Of a DNA stretch of 64,000 nucleotides, positions 18,172 to 26,080 are shown one piece after another. The DNA comes from Parafrankia discariae (GTDB lineage: Bacteria; Actinomycetota; Actinomycetes; Frankiales; Frankiaceae). The stretch's first letter is position 1, and each line of letters opens with the position of its first letter. The stretch covers positions 1 through 64,000 of the forward strand of contig NZ_KB891104.1 of NCBI RefSeq assembly GCF_000373365.1, read 5' to 3'. A program made the translations under genes and the position numbers. The notes under the pieces are model-generated. The model made no database searches and was not told the origin of the DNA. It saw only the letters and a list, made by a program, of their open reading frames with translations.

Positions 18172-19820
18172 TGGAGTCCAGGGCGGGTGGCGAGCGTTCA
18201 CGGGCCGGGCGCCCCACGGCGACGGAGGCCGCCAGGCTGACCGAGCGGCTCCGGCGGGCCGCCGTCGACACGTTCCTGGAGTCGGGCTACGACGGCACCA
18301 CGATGGAGGCCGTGGCGCAGGCCGCGGGCATCACCAAGAGCACCCTGTACGCCCGCTACCCCGACAAGCGGACGCTGTTCATCGCGGTGAGCTCGTGGGC
18401 ACTCACCCGCCAGGAGCGCGACGAGCGCGTCCTCGAACCGCTGCCCGACGACCTCGCCGAGAGCCTGACCGTGATCGCGCGGGCGATCCTGGCCCGGTCG
18501 GTCGACCCCGACATCGTCCGCCTGAGCCGGATGGCGATCGCCGAGTCCGCGCGCTTCCCCGAGTTCGCGGTCAGCTCGCAGGCCGTCACCTGGTCACCGC
18601 GGGTCCAGCTGATCATTGATGTGCTGCGCCGGCACGAGAGCGCGGGCACCGTGGTCGTCGGGGACGTCGACCTCGCCGCCGAGCAGTTCTTCGCCATGGT
18701 CGGCGCGATGCCGGCGTGGCTGGCCGCCTACGGCATCTACCGGACCCCCGAGGTCGAGGAGGAGCACCTCCACCACGCGGTGAGCCTCTTCCTCAACGGC
18801 GTCCTGGCCAGGCCGGAGACCACGGCGGGCCCGCACCCGGCCGAGGTCGGCCGGCCCGCCGGGGGGAGGCCCGCCGGCTGGCGGACGAACGGGCCGGCGG
18901 CCGTCCAGCGCGCGAGCGGGCCGATGGAGTACCGGCGGCTCGGTCGCAGCGGGCTGACCGTCTCCCGGTTCGCGCTGGGAGCCACGGCCCTCGGCACCGG
19001 GCCCGCGGGCCGCGACGAGCGGGCCGCGATCGGCGTCATCCACCGCTTCCTCGACGCCGGCGGCAACCTCCTCGACACCACCCCCGCCGCCGGCCCGGGC
19101 CCGGGCGGCACCGGCCCGGGCGGCACCGCTCCGGACGGTGCCGTGCTGGAGCTCTGCGGCCGCGCGGTGCGGGACCGGCGCGCGAGCGTCGTGCTGGCCG
19201 CGAGCGTCGGGCCGCCGACCGGCCCGGAGCCCCGGGAGGGCGGGAACAGCCGCCGCCACCTCCGGGCCGCCTGTGAGTCGATCCTCCGCCGGCTCCGGAC
19301 GGACCATCTCGACCTGCTCCAGCTCGACGTCGACGACCCGACGACCCCGCTGGAGGAGACGGTCGAAGCGCTGGACGACCTGGTGCGCGCCGGCAAGGTC
19401 CTCTACGTCGGGGCCGCCAACCTGCGCGTCCACCGGGTGATGAAGGCGCTGTCGGTCAGCGACCGGCTGGGCCGGGCGCGGTTCGTCTCGTTCCGCGGGC
19501 GGTACGACCTGCTCGCCCGGGAGCTCGAACGCGAGCACCTCCCGCTGCTGGCGGAGGAGGGCCTCGGCCTGATCAGCACCGGATACGGACACGGACCGGC
19601 CGACGCCGCCGCGGCGGCCGCCGTGAGGGCCGCGGCGGCGGAACTGGGATGCACGACCGCGCAGCTGTCGCTGGCCTGGCAGCGGACGAGACCCGTCACC
19701 TCGATCACCCTCGACGTGGCCGCCGTGGCCCAACTGGACGAGCACCTCGCGGCCCTGGGCATCGAGCTTTCGACCGAGATCGCGGTCGGGCTGGAAAGGG
19801 CCGCCCACCTCCGGGGATGA
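18171..19820 (+). CDS. TetR regulator fused to a catalytically degenerate aldo-keto reductase domain, 549 aa
   Basis: One uninterrupted frame. Residues about 1-215 are a complete TetR protein: HTH GTTMEAVAQAAGITKSTLYA, then LFIAVSSW and a C-terminal ligand domain. A Gly/Pro/Arg-rich linker leads to an aldo-keto reductase barrel from residue 252 (MEYRRLGRSGLTVSR) to the end. Of the AKR tetrad, only the Asp remains (D302 in NLLDTT). The Tyr is missing from the altered TTPAAG segment, the Lys position is Ser345 (LAASVG) and the His position is Asp386 (LLQLDVDD). The AKR part is thus probably a binding or sensing domain rather than an enzyme (inference). An internal ATG at 18924 has only a poor ribosome site. 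It is divergent from the Rieske gene, its likely target. Confidence 0.85.
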   Translation: MESRAGGERSRAGRPTATEAARLTERLRRAAVDTFLESGYDGTTMEAVAQAAGITKSTLYARYPDKRTLFIAVSSWALTRQERDERVLEPLPDDLAESLTVIARAILARSVDPDIVRLSRMAIAESARFPEFAVSSQAVTWSPRVQLIIDVLRRHESAGTVVVGDVDLAAEQFFAMVGAMPAWLAAYGIYRTPEVEEEHLHHAVSLFLNGVLARPETTAGPHPAEVGRPAGGRPAGWRTNGPAAVQRASGPMEYRRLGRSGLTVSRFALGATALGTGPAGRDERAAIGVIHRFLDAGGNLLDTTPAAGPGPGGTGPGGTAPDGAVLELCGRAVRDRRASVVLAASVGPPTGPEPREGGNSRRHLRAACESILRRLRTDHLDLLQLDVDDPTTPLEETVEALDDLVRAGKVLYVGAANLRVHRVMKALSVSDRLGRARFVSFRGRYDLLARELEREHLPLLAEEGLGLISTGYGHGPADAAAAAAVRAAAAELGCTTAQLSLAWQRTRPVTSITLDVAAVAQLDEHLAALGIELSTEIAVGLERAAHLRG

Positions 19821-20047
19821 CCGTCCGCGGCCGGCGCGGCACCCCCGCCTGCCGACACGCGTGGCCGCGAGGAGTCGGGCGGCCCGTGCTCGCGTGCCGT
19901 CCGTCGCTCCCGCGTCGACATTCGGCTCTTTCGAACGCGTTTCCCACGCGATTTAGTAGAAGTGTCGGAAATGCACCAATGCGGCCCATGGAAACGCACG
20001 TGGTCACCGACCTCGGCTGGGCCCATCCTGCGAAAGCGAGACCTCTG

Positions 20048-20404
20048 ATGAGTATCTACGACGCTATCGGTGGTGCGAGCGCCGTGCAGGCCGCGGTCGA
20101 CGAGTTCTACGTCCGGGTGACGGCCGACCCCGATCTCGCGCCCTTCTTCGCCGGCAAGGACCTCCCGCGGCTCAAGGCGCACCAGCAGGCCTTCATCTCC
20201 GCGGCGATCGGCGGGCCCGAGGTCTACCAGGGCGGCGCGATCGCCGCGGTGCACTCCGGGCTGCGCATCACCGACGCCAACTTCGACGCGGTGGTCGACC
20301 ACCTGGTCTCCGCGCTGAGCGGCCTCGGTGTCCCGGCGGAGACCACCGGCAAGATCGGAGCGGTGCTCGCCCCGCTGCGGGCCGACATCGTCACGGTGAA
20401 GTAG
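20048..20404 (+). CDS. glbN: Group I truncated haemoglobin, 118 aa
   Basis: Small 2/2 globin that binds O2/NO; family members detoxify NO or buffer oxygen. It starts SIYDAIGGASAVQAAVDEFY, with the B10 Tyr in FYVRV, the GG turns, and the proximal F8 His in AAVHSGLRI. ATG at 20048 matches the family start; an in-frame ATG at 19991 would add 19 residues of no family similarity. The ribosome site is weak. It stands alone, convergent with the TetR-like gene and separated from it by a strong hairpin. Haem and oxygen handling may support the many oxygenases nearby, but that link is only suggestive. Confidence 0.93.
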   Translation: MSIYDAIGGASAVQAAVDEFYVRVTADPDLAPFFAGKDLPRLKAHQQAFISAAIGGPEVYQGGAIAAVHSGLRITDANFDAVVDHLVSALSGLGVPAETTGKIGAVLAPLRADIVTVK

Positions 20405-20447
20405 CGCCCGCCGGCGCGGGGCCGTCCCACACCCAGGCCCGGAACGG

Positions 20448-20510
20448 GCTCGGGGCCGTGCGCCGCCCGGCTGGTGAGGCCGACCAGCACGACCGGGCAC
20501 GGCCCCGAGC
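20448..20510. terminator. Bidirectional hairpin terminator between glbN and the TetR-like gene
   Basis: A perfect 14-bp stem pairs gctcggggccgtgc (20448-20461) with its complement at 20497-20510, with a second small stem inside the loop. It lies between the two convergent stops (20404 and 20532). Confidence 0.7.
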
Positions 20511-20531
20511 GGCTCGGACCGCGCCGCGGAC

Positions 20532-21017
20532 TCAGACGGCGACGAGGCTGCGCAGGCCGTCGCGGACCCGCGAGAGCGGCATCCCGCGGGCCGAGACGAG
20601 GTAGTCGACGACGTTCGCCCGCAGCGCGGGGAACAGCACGTGCGTCAGGTACTCGGCCTGCGCGTCGGCGTCTCCACCGGGACGGGTGGCGGCCACCCGT
20701 CGCGCCAGCTCGCCGATCCAGAACTCGCTGAGCGGGCTGGTGTAGTAGGTCTCCAGCCCGTCCTCCTCCAGGGCGCGGATGAGGGCGCGGTTCGCCCAGA
20801 CGAACTCGAGCAGAGCGTCGAGGTAGGCGTGCAGCGTGTCGACGGGCGCTCCGCCCGGCCCGAGCGGCGGCGGCCCCTGCTCGACCCGCTTGCGCAGCGC
20901 GGCGGCACGGGGGGCCAGGATCGCGTGAATCACGGCCGCGTGGTCACCTTTTTCGGGAGCCGCCGCTCTTTTCAGGGCCACCGTTCTTTCCGGAGCCGCT
21001 GCTTTTTCGGTGGCCAC
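20532..21017 (-). CDS. TetR ligand-domain paralogue lacking the helix-turn-helix, 161 aa
   Basis: From GDHAAVIHAIL onward it matches the catabolic TetR at 9534-10094 throughout its C-terminal domain (RVEQGPPPLGPGGAPVDTLHAYLD, FWIGELARRV, LRANVVDYLVSARGM). The part that should hold the DNA-binding helices is replaced by about 30 residues rich in Ala, Lys, Pro and Glu. The upstream frame to 21266 contains no HTH either. GTG at 21017 has GGGGAGGA 5 bases upstream, like the paralogue. The gene thus looks expressed, not simply broken. A protein that can dimerise and bind ligand but not DNA could titrate the repressor (inference). Paired operator-like palindromes lie right upstream at 21041-21084. 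Confidence 0.8.
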   Translation of the reverse strand: MATEKAAAPERTVALKRAAAPEKGDHAAVIHAILAPRAAALRKRVEQGPPPLGPGGAPVDTLHAYLDALLEFVWANRALIRALEEDGLETYYTSPLSEFWIGELARRVAATRPGGDADAQAEYLTHVLFPALRANVVDYLVSARGMPLSRVRDGLRSLVAV

Positions 21018-21040
21018 TGCACTCCTCCCCTCGCGGAGGC

Positions 21041-21084
21041 GGACTGATGGTCCGCATCGTAACAGCATTCCGGACCGACGGTCC
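21041..21084 (+). promoter_or_regulatory. TetR operator module C
   Basis: Two palindromes of the same type as modules A and B: ggactgatggtcc (21041-21053) and ggaccgacggtcc (21072-21084), joined by a stretch starting gcatcgt like gtatcgt in the others. It lies 24 bp upstream of the HTH-less TetR gene (leftward) and about 280 bp before the membrane protein gene (rightward). As with module A it separates a tetR-type gene from a divergent gene. Confidence 0.7.
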
Positions 21085-21364
21085 GCTTCCGCCGTCAGAC
21101 GACGCCCTGCTCGCCGGTCGGACGGCCTCGACCCGCCGTTTCCCGAAGAGGTGTGGATCCAGAGGTAGCCCGGCGCCCCGCGCACCGGTGGCGCCGGCAC
21201 GCTCCGTGGCACCCGGTACCCGTCCGGCGCACTGAACGACGCCGCTCGGTGGTGGCCCTGCGCCACCGTGTAGAAATGCGCGGTCTGCCGGGAGAGTCCC
21301 GGTGTGCGCGTCCGGTGCCCCGCGAGCGGCCGTCCGGGCGACCGAACGTCAGGAACCGGGAGCC

Positions 21365-22618
21365 ATGCCGGACTCGTCCGCTTTCGATGTGCTGATCGGC
21401 CTCGCGCTGCTCTTCGCCGTGTTCAGCCTCGCCGTGTCCCGGATCAACGAGGCCGTGCTCGCCCTGTTCCGCTACCGGGGACGCCAGCTCGAGTCCGAGC
21501 TGCGGCGGCTGCTCGGCGCCCGGGCCGCCGACCACCCCGAGGGCGGACCGGACGTCGCCGCCGAACTGCTCGACGGCCCACTGCGGACCACCCGGGCCAC
21601 CGGCCGCAACACCAGCCCGCCGCCCATGGCGGACCACCCGCCCGTCGCCGGGGCCCTGGCCGCGGTGCGCCGGGCGCGTACCCTGCGGCTGCCGTCGTAC
21701 GTGCCGTCGACCGCCTTCGCCCAGGCGCTGCTCGACCGGGTCGACCCGCCCGCTCGGGCCATGCTGGCCCAGCTCGGCCCGGAGACCCTGCCCGACCAGG
21801 TCACCGACGAGGCCCGGGCCGCCTACCGGCGCGCCTACGACGCCGCCCGGCGCACCCTCGACCAACAGACCGCCCAGGCCCTGCACGCCGCGATGCCCGT
21901 GGACCACCCGGCCGGACGGGTGATGGCGGCCGCGCTCGTCGCCGCCACCGGCTCCGCCGCGGTCGGGACCATCGAGGACGGGCTCGCCGCGCTCCCCCCG
22001 TCGCCGGCCAGGGACGCCCTGATCGCGGCGACCGTCCAGGCCGCCGGGGACCGCGAGAAGATCGTCACCGAGCTGGCCCGCTGGTACGACGACGCGATGG
22101 ACCGCCTCTCCGGCTGGTACCGGCGGCGCGTCGCCGTGTTCCTGCTCTGCTACGCGGTCCTGCTGGCCGTCCCGTTCAACCTCGACGCGATCGGGCTGGC
22201 CCGGACGTTCTGGCAGGACGGCACGGTACGCCAGGCCGCGGTGGCGGCCGCCCAGGTCGAGGTGGCTTCCGGCAGCACGGCTTCCGGCAGCACGGCTTCC
22301 GGCGCCACGGCTTCCGACGGCACCGCCGGCGAGGCGGCGCCCGACCAGCCCACGGCCGGTGAGGCGGCGGAGCAGGCGGTCCAGGCCGTGCGGGAGGTCT
22401 CCGGGCTCGCCGTCCCGATCGGGTGGGTGCACAGTTCCGAGACACGGGACGACCCGCGGGAGGTACCCCACTCGGTCGGCGGCTGGCTGCTGAAGATCGT
22501 CGGTCTGGCGATCGGCTGCTTCGCGCTCACCGCCGGAGCCCCGTTCTGGTTCGACCTGCTCGGCCGCCTGGTGAACATGCGCGCCACCGGGCCGAAACCC
22601 CGGGCCACCAACGGCTGA
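21365..22618 (+). CDS. Predicted membrane protein of unknown function, 417 aa
   Basis: No family recognised. One hydrophobic segment lies at the N-terminus (FDVLIGLALLFAVFSLAVS), followed by a long Ala/Arg-rich cytoplasmic or extracytoplasmic region. A membrane segment (VAVFLLCYAVLLAVPFNL) comes near residue 265, then a repeat-rich stretch, and a last hydrophobic segment (LLKIVGLAIGCFALTAGAPF). Between the second and third segments three 15-bp DNA repeats encode TASGS units. ATG at 21365 is preceded closely by GGGAG; a GTG at 21302 with GGGAGAG is an alternative that adds 21 residues. It is divergent from the HTH-less TetR gene across operator module C and may be part of that regulon. Confidence 0.75.
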   Translation: MPDSSAFDVLIGLALLFAVFSLAVSRINEAVLALFRYRGRQLESELRRLLGARAADHPEGGPDVAAELLDGPLRTTRATGRNTSPPPMADHPPVAGALAAVRRARTLRLPSYVPSTAFAQALLDRVDPPARAMLAQLGPETLPDQVTDEARAAYRRAYDAARRTLDQQTAQALHAAMPVDHPAGRVMAAALVAATGSAAVGTIEDGLAALPPSPARDALIAATVQAAGDREKIVTELARWYDDAMDRLSGWYRRRVAVFLLCYAVLLAVPFNLDAIGLARTFWQDGTVRQAAVAAAQVEVASGSTASGSTASGATASDGTAGEAAPDQPTAGEAAEQAVQAVREVSGLAVPIGWVHSSETRDDPREVPHSVGGWLLKIVGLAIGCFALTAGAPFWFDLLGRLVNMRATGPKPRATNG

Positions 22619-22668
22619 CACCGGCAGACACCGGCAGGCGACGGCAGGCGACGGCGAGAGGACAGACG

Positions 22669-23940
22669 TTGACCCAGGCGCGATCGCACGGCGAGATGGC
22701 CGAGGTCGGGATCATCGGAGCGGGGGTGCACGGCGCGAGCGCCGCGTTCCACCTCGCCCGTCGCGGGCTCGACGTCGTCGTGTTCGAGCGGGGACGACCC
22801 GCGGGCGGGCCGACCGGGAGCTCCAGCGGTATCTGCCGGGCCTACTACACCCAGCCGTTCCTGGCCCGGGTGGCGCACGACAGCATCGCGTTCCTCGCCC
22901 GCTTCGCCGAGCACACCGACGGCGCGGACGCCGGCTTCGTCCGCACCGGCGGCCTGTACCTGCACGGCCCGCACGACGCGGCCGCCGCGCGCCGCACCGC
23001 GGCCACTCTGGCCGACCTGGGAATCGGCGTCGAGACCCTCGGCCCGGACGAGGTCGCCGGCCGGTTCCCCGGGATCGACGTCGGTGCCGGCGGGGACGAC
23101 GTCCCGGACTCCGTCGGCACCGGTGGGGACGTCGCCGTCGCCGTGCGGGAGGAGCAGGCCGGCTACGCCGATCCCCACCGGACGACCTGGGGCTTCGTCA
23201 GTGCGGCCCGGGCCCGCGGCGGGGTGGTCCACACCGGCGCCCGGGTCGTGCGGATCACCGAGACACCCGGGCAGGTCGAGCTCACCACCGCGGACGGCAC
23301 GACGCACCGGGTCCGGCGCCTGCTGCTCGCCGCCGGTCCCTGGACGGCACCGCTGGCCGCCCAGCTCGGCGTCACGTTGCCGCTGCACGCCGAACGGCAC
23401 GTCGTCGCGCTCCTCGGCCCCGCCCCGATCGCCGGTACCGGTACCGGGGCGGCCGCCGACGCCGACGCCGGGGTGATCATCGACGTGGCCGGTGGGTACT
23501 ACGCCGCGCCGCAGCCCGACGGCGGATGGATGCTCGGCGGCCTCGAGCCCACCCCGCCGGTCGATCCGGACACCGCGACCGGCCCGGTACGCGACACCGA
23601 GTTCGCCCGCCTCGCCGAGGCCGCGCTGCGCCGGCGCCCCGGCCGGCCGGGGCGGGCCGGCCGGCCCGGCGAGCCGCGGGCCCGGGCCGGCGGCTGGTCC
23701 GCGCTCTACGACGTCAGCCCGGACTGGCAGCCGGTGATCGGGCGGATCACCGACCGGGTGTGGGTCGACGCCGGCACCAGCGGCCACGGCTTCAAGCTCG
23801 CGCCGGTCCTCGGCGACCACGTCGCCGGCCTGCTCGCCGGGGAGCCACCCGCTCCCGGCCTGGCCGAGTTCGACCCCGGCCGGTTCACCGCCGGCGACCG
23901 ACTGGCCGCCGGCTTCGGCACCGCCCGCATCCTCGGGTGA
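22669..23940 (+). CDS. FAD-dependent oxidoreductase, DAO/sarcosine-oxidase-like, 423 aa
   Basis: Flavoenzyme of the D-amino-acid-oxidase superfamily that probably oxidises an amine or N-methyl amino acid. The FAD dinucleotide motif is GIIGAGVHGASAAFHLARRG and the second nucleotide-contact strand ends VVVFERG. The C-terminal DAGTSGHGFKLAPVLGDHVA is the hallmark of the monomeric sarcosine oxidase/N-methyltryptophan oxidase group. TTG at 22669 has GAGAGGA upstream; ATG at 22696 is a shorter alternative. It lies 50 bp after the membrane protein gene, probably one transcript. Confidence 0.88.
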   Translation: MTQARSHGEMAEVGIIGAGVHGASAAFHLARRGLDVVVFERGRPAGGPTGSSSGICRAYYTQPFLARVAHDSIAFLARFAEHTDGADAGFVRTGGLYLHGPHDAAAARRTAATLADLGIGVETLGPDEVAGRFPGIDVGAGGDDVPDSVGTGGDVAVAVREEQAGYADPHRTTWGFVSAARARGGVVHTGARVVRITETPGQVELTTADGTTHRVRRLLLAAGPWTAPLAAQLGVTLPLHAERHVVALLGPAPIAGTGTGAAADADAGVIIDVAGGYYAAPQPDGGWMLGGLEPTPPVDPDTATGPVRDTEFARLAEAALRRRPGRPGRAGRPGEPRARAGGWSALYDVSPDWQPVIGRITDRVWVDAGTSGHGFKLAPVLGDHVAGLLAGEPPAPGLAEFDPGRFTAGDRLAAGFGTARILG

Positions 23941-23961
23941 GCGTGGCGGGGCGGGGTCGGG

Positions 23962-25746
23962 TCAGCCCTCCAGGAGGGAGACCACGGCGAAGCTCAGGAC
24001 CAGCCCGAGGATGACCGCCCGGATCGGCAGCTGGGCCCGTTCCACCCGGTCCCGACGCTCCGAGAGCGCCGACAGCGGCCCGGCCACCATCGACAGCAGC
24101 ACCCCGGCCCACACCAGCGCGGACAGGTCGGCCACGTTCGGGTCGAGGCCGACGACGAGGATGGTGACCACCAGCGCGGCGGCGAAGAGCACCTGGGGCA
24201 GCAGCAGGAGCGACATCCGCGGCAACGCGGTCTTCGCGGTGGCCCCCGACTCCGGCCGGCCGGAGAGCACGACCCGCACGAACGACAGCGCGTACAGCGG
24301 GGCGTTGAACAGGGTGCTGGCCACCGTCCGCTGCGCGCCGCGCGGCCCGGTGTAGGCGACGACGAACAGCAGCGAGCCGACCAGGTACGGCAGGGCGTGC
24401 AGCACGTAGGCGGTCAGCGACACACCGGCCGCGATCCGGACCCCGGCCAGGACGCTCAACGGCGGCCCCAGCAGGAACATCATCTGCGCGCAGGCCACCA
24501 GGTAGCCGATCCCGGTGTGCAGGTAGTGCGCCCGCTGCCAGCCGGTCAGGCCGGGCTTGCGCAGCGGGTTGTCGAACAGCAGCAGGCGCAGGCCGTCCAT
24601 TGCCCACCGGCTGCGCTGCTTGGCGTACTCCGCCGCGGTCGCCGGCGCGACGCCGACGGACACCGGGCCGTTGTGGTAGACGCTCTGCCAACCGGCGGCG
24701 TGCAGCTGGTACGACGTGTGCAGGTCCTCGACGATGTTCCACTCGCTGAAGCCGCCGACGGACTCGACCGCCGTCCGCCGGTACAGGGTGCCGTTCCCGC
24801 AGGACGACGCGGCGCTGTCGCGGTCCTTCGCCGGCTGCACCGCCTTGTACAGCATCGGCTCGGCGTTGTTGAGCACGTCGTGCCGGCCGACGTCGAAGCG
24901 CTGCTCGGTGCAGACGAACCCGACCTTCGGGTCCCGCAGGTAGCCGAGGACCAGCTCGCCGAGGTCGGGCACCGCGATGTGGTCGGCGTCCAGCGTCATG
25001 ACGGCGTCGCCGTCGGTGCGGGCGAGGGCGTGGTTGAGGTTCGCGGCCTTGCCTCGCGGCCCGTCGGTACGGGTGAAGCAGGTGATCCCGAGCCGGGCGG
25101 CGAGCGCGTCGATGTCACGCCAGTTGGGCCGCCCGGCGATCCGCCCGTCGTTGAGGACGTAGGTGCGGTGTGGGTAGTCGATCGCCAGCGCCGCGCGCAG
25201 CGTCGCCTCCACCATCTCGACCGGCTCGCCGCAGACGGTGACGAAGACGTCGAGGGCGCCGGCCGGCGCCGGGGCGCGTCGGACGTACCCGGTGCGCATC
25301 CGGCCGGTCATCACCGCCGTCCACACGATCGTGAGGTAGCTGACGATCTCGGCCGCGTAGAACAGGTGGCCGGCCACGCCGGTCCCGTCCAGCGTCCCGG
25401 CGCGCCACACCGCGTACACCGCGCCGATCAGCGTGATCGCGACCCCGACGACCCGCCCGGCGACGGCCTTCCACCACACCACGGGCACCCGGACCCAGGT
25501 GTCCACGCCGTCCAGCGGCGGTATCCCGGCCCGGGCGGCGCCGCGGACGTCGCCGGCCACGGCCTGCGCCGGGATCGGCGGGACGACCGGCACCCCGGCC
25601 GTGGACGGCTCCCGCGGCGCCAGGCCGGGCGAGGCCGGCCCGCTCGGAGCCAGGCCGTTCGGAGCCAGGCTGGGCGGTGCTGACGGTGGCGCGAACTCGG
25701 GTGAAGCCGGGCCGGCCGCGTCGGCGGGCGCTGCCTGGTACGCCAT
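23962..25746 (-). CDS. Cellulose-synthase-like family 2 glycosyltransferase, 594 aa
   Basis: Processive membrane beta-glycosyltransferase. An Ala/Pro-rich N-terminus of about 90 residues is followed by two transmembrane segments, the GT-A catalytic domain and five or so C-terminal membrane segments. Catalytic signatures are all present: LNDG with the first Asp, LDADHI (DxD), NIVEDL (the catalytic-base Asp of the TED-type motif) and QRSRWA (QxxRW). From family knowledge it would extrude a polysaccharide from a UDP-sugar. No PilZ domain is seen at the C-terminus, and no BcsB-like partner is adjacent. The start at 25746 has GAAGGGA upstream. It is convergent with the DAO-type gene (22-bp gap). 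Confidence 0.9.
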   Translation of the reverse strand: MAYQAAPADAAGPASPEFAPPSAPPSLAPNGLAPSGPASPGLAPREPSTAGVPVVPPIPAQAVAGDVRGAARAGIPPLDGVDTWVRVPVVWWKAVAGRVVGVAITLIGAVYAVWRAGTLDGTGVAGHLFYAAEIVSYLTIVWTAVMTGRMRTGYVRRAPAPAGALDVFVTVCGEPVEMVEATLRAALAIDYPHRTYVLNDGRIAGRPNWRDIDALAARLGITCFTRTDGPRGKAANLNHALARTDGDAVMTLDADHIAVPDLGELVLGYLRDPKVGFVCTEQRFDVGRHDVLNNAEPMLYKAVQPAKDRDSAASSCGNGTLYRRTAVESVGGFSEWNIVEDLHTSYQLHAAGWQSVYHNGPVSVGVAPATAAEYAKQRSRWAMDGLRLLLFDNPLRKPGLTGWQRAHYLHTGIGYLVACAQMMFLLGPPLSVLAGVRIAAGVSLTAYVLHALPYLVGSLLFVVAYTGPRGAQRTVASTLFNAPLYALSFVRVVLSGRPESGATAKTALPRMSLLLLPQVLFAAALVVTILVVGLDPNVADLSALVWAGVLLSMVAGPLSALSERRDRVERAQLPIRAVILGLVLSFAVVSLLEG

Positions 25747-25839
25747 ACAAGTCCCTTCTCTATCCCCCCACCACGCATCCTGTCAGCTGGTCATTTCGGG
25801 CTAGTTCGCTGGGGGGGAGCAGCCGCCGGACGCCGCCAC

Positions 25840-26046
25840 CTATGTGGCCCCGCCGGGCCCCACCGCGGTGCCAACCGCCTCCGCCGACCCGCGCGCCGCC
25901 AGCCCCTCGCACCGCCGGCGCCATGGTCGGGGCGGGGGGTGGCGCGGTCGGGTGTACTCCTGCACCGCCCGCGGCGTCTCGGCGCGCTGGCGCAGCACCA
26001 GCGCGCCGACGTCGACGCCGGGCACCGTGACGGCGAGCGCCAGCTT
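25840..26046 (-). pseudogene. padR-like regulator, 3' fragment (right of the IS element)
   Basis: The leftward frame reads KLALAVTVPGVDVGALVLRQ and then RAETPRAVQEYTR, matching the C-terminal helical domain of PadR regulators. After this the frame drifts into Pro/Arg-rich sequence, so the true end is lost. It joins exactly to the fragment at 27793-28170 when the IS is removed: DELAI + KLALA. Confidence 0.75.
26027..26046 (-). other. Candidate TnpB guide sequence (flank of the IS right end)
   Basis: In IS605-type systems the omega RNA runs through the right end and its guide is copied from the flanking DNA. The 20 nt next to the right boundary, read leftward, are the padR codons for KLALAVT. 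If an omega RNA is still made it would target the empty padR site. Confidence 0.45.
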
Positions 26047-26056
26047 GGTGACTACT

Positions 26057-26076
26057 CCGGCGGTTGGAGCCGCCGG
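26057..26076 (-). repeat. Right-end hairpin of the IS element
   Basis: ccggcgg (26057-26063) pairs with ccgccgg (26070-26076) around a six-base loop, 10 bp inside the right boundary and just after the tnpB stop. It could be the TnpA recognition hairpin or the last stem of the omega RNA. Confidence 0.6.
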
Positions 26077-26080
26077 CTTC

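Noticed and set aside
18924-19820. Separate aldo-keto reductase gene starting at ATG 18924
   Set aside because: No stop codon separates it from the TetR part, the ribosome site is poor, and catalytic residues are missing; a fusion is the simpler reading, though an internal start cannot be excluded.
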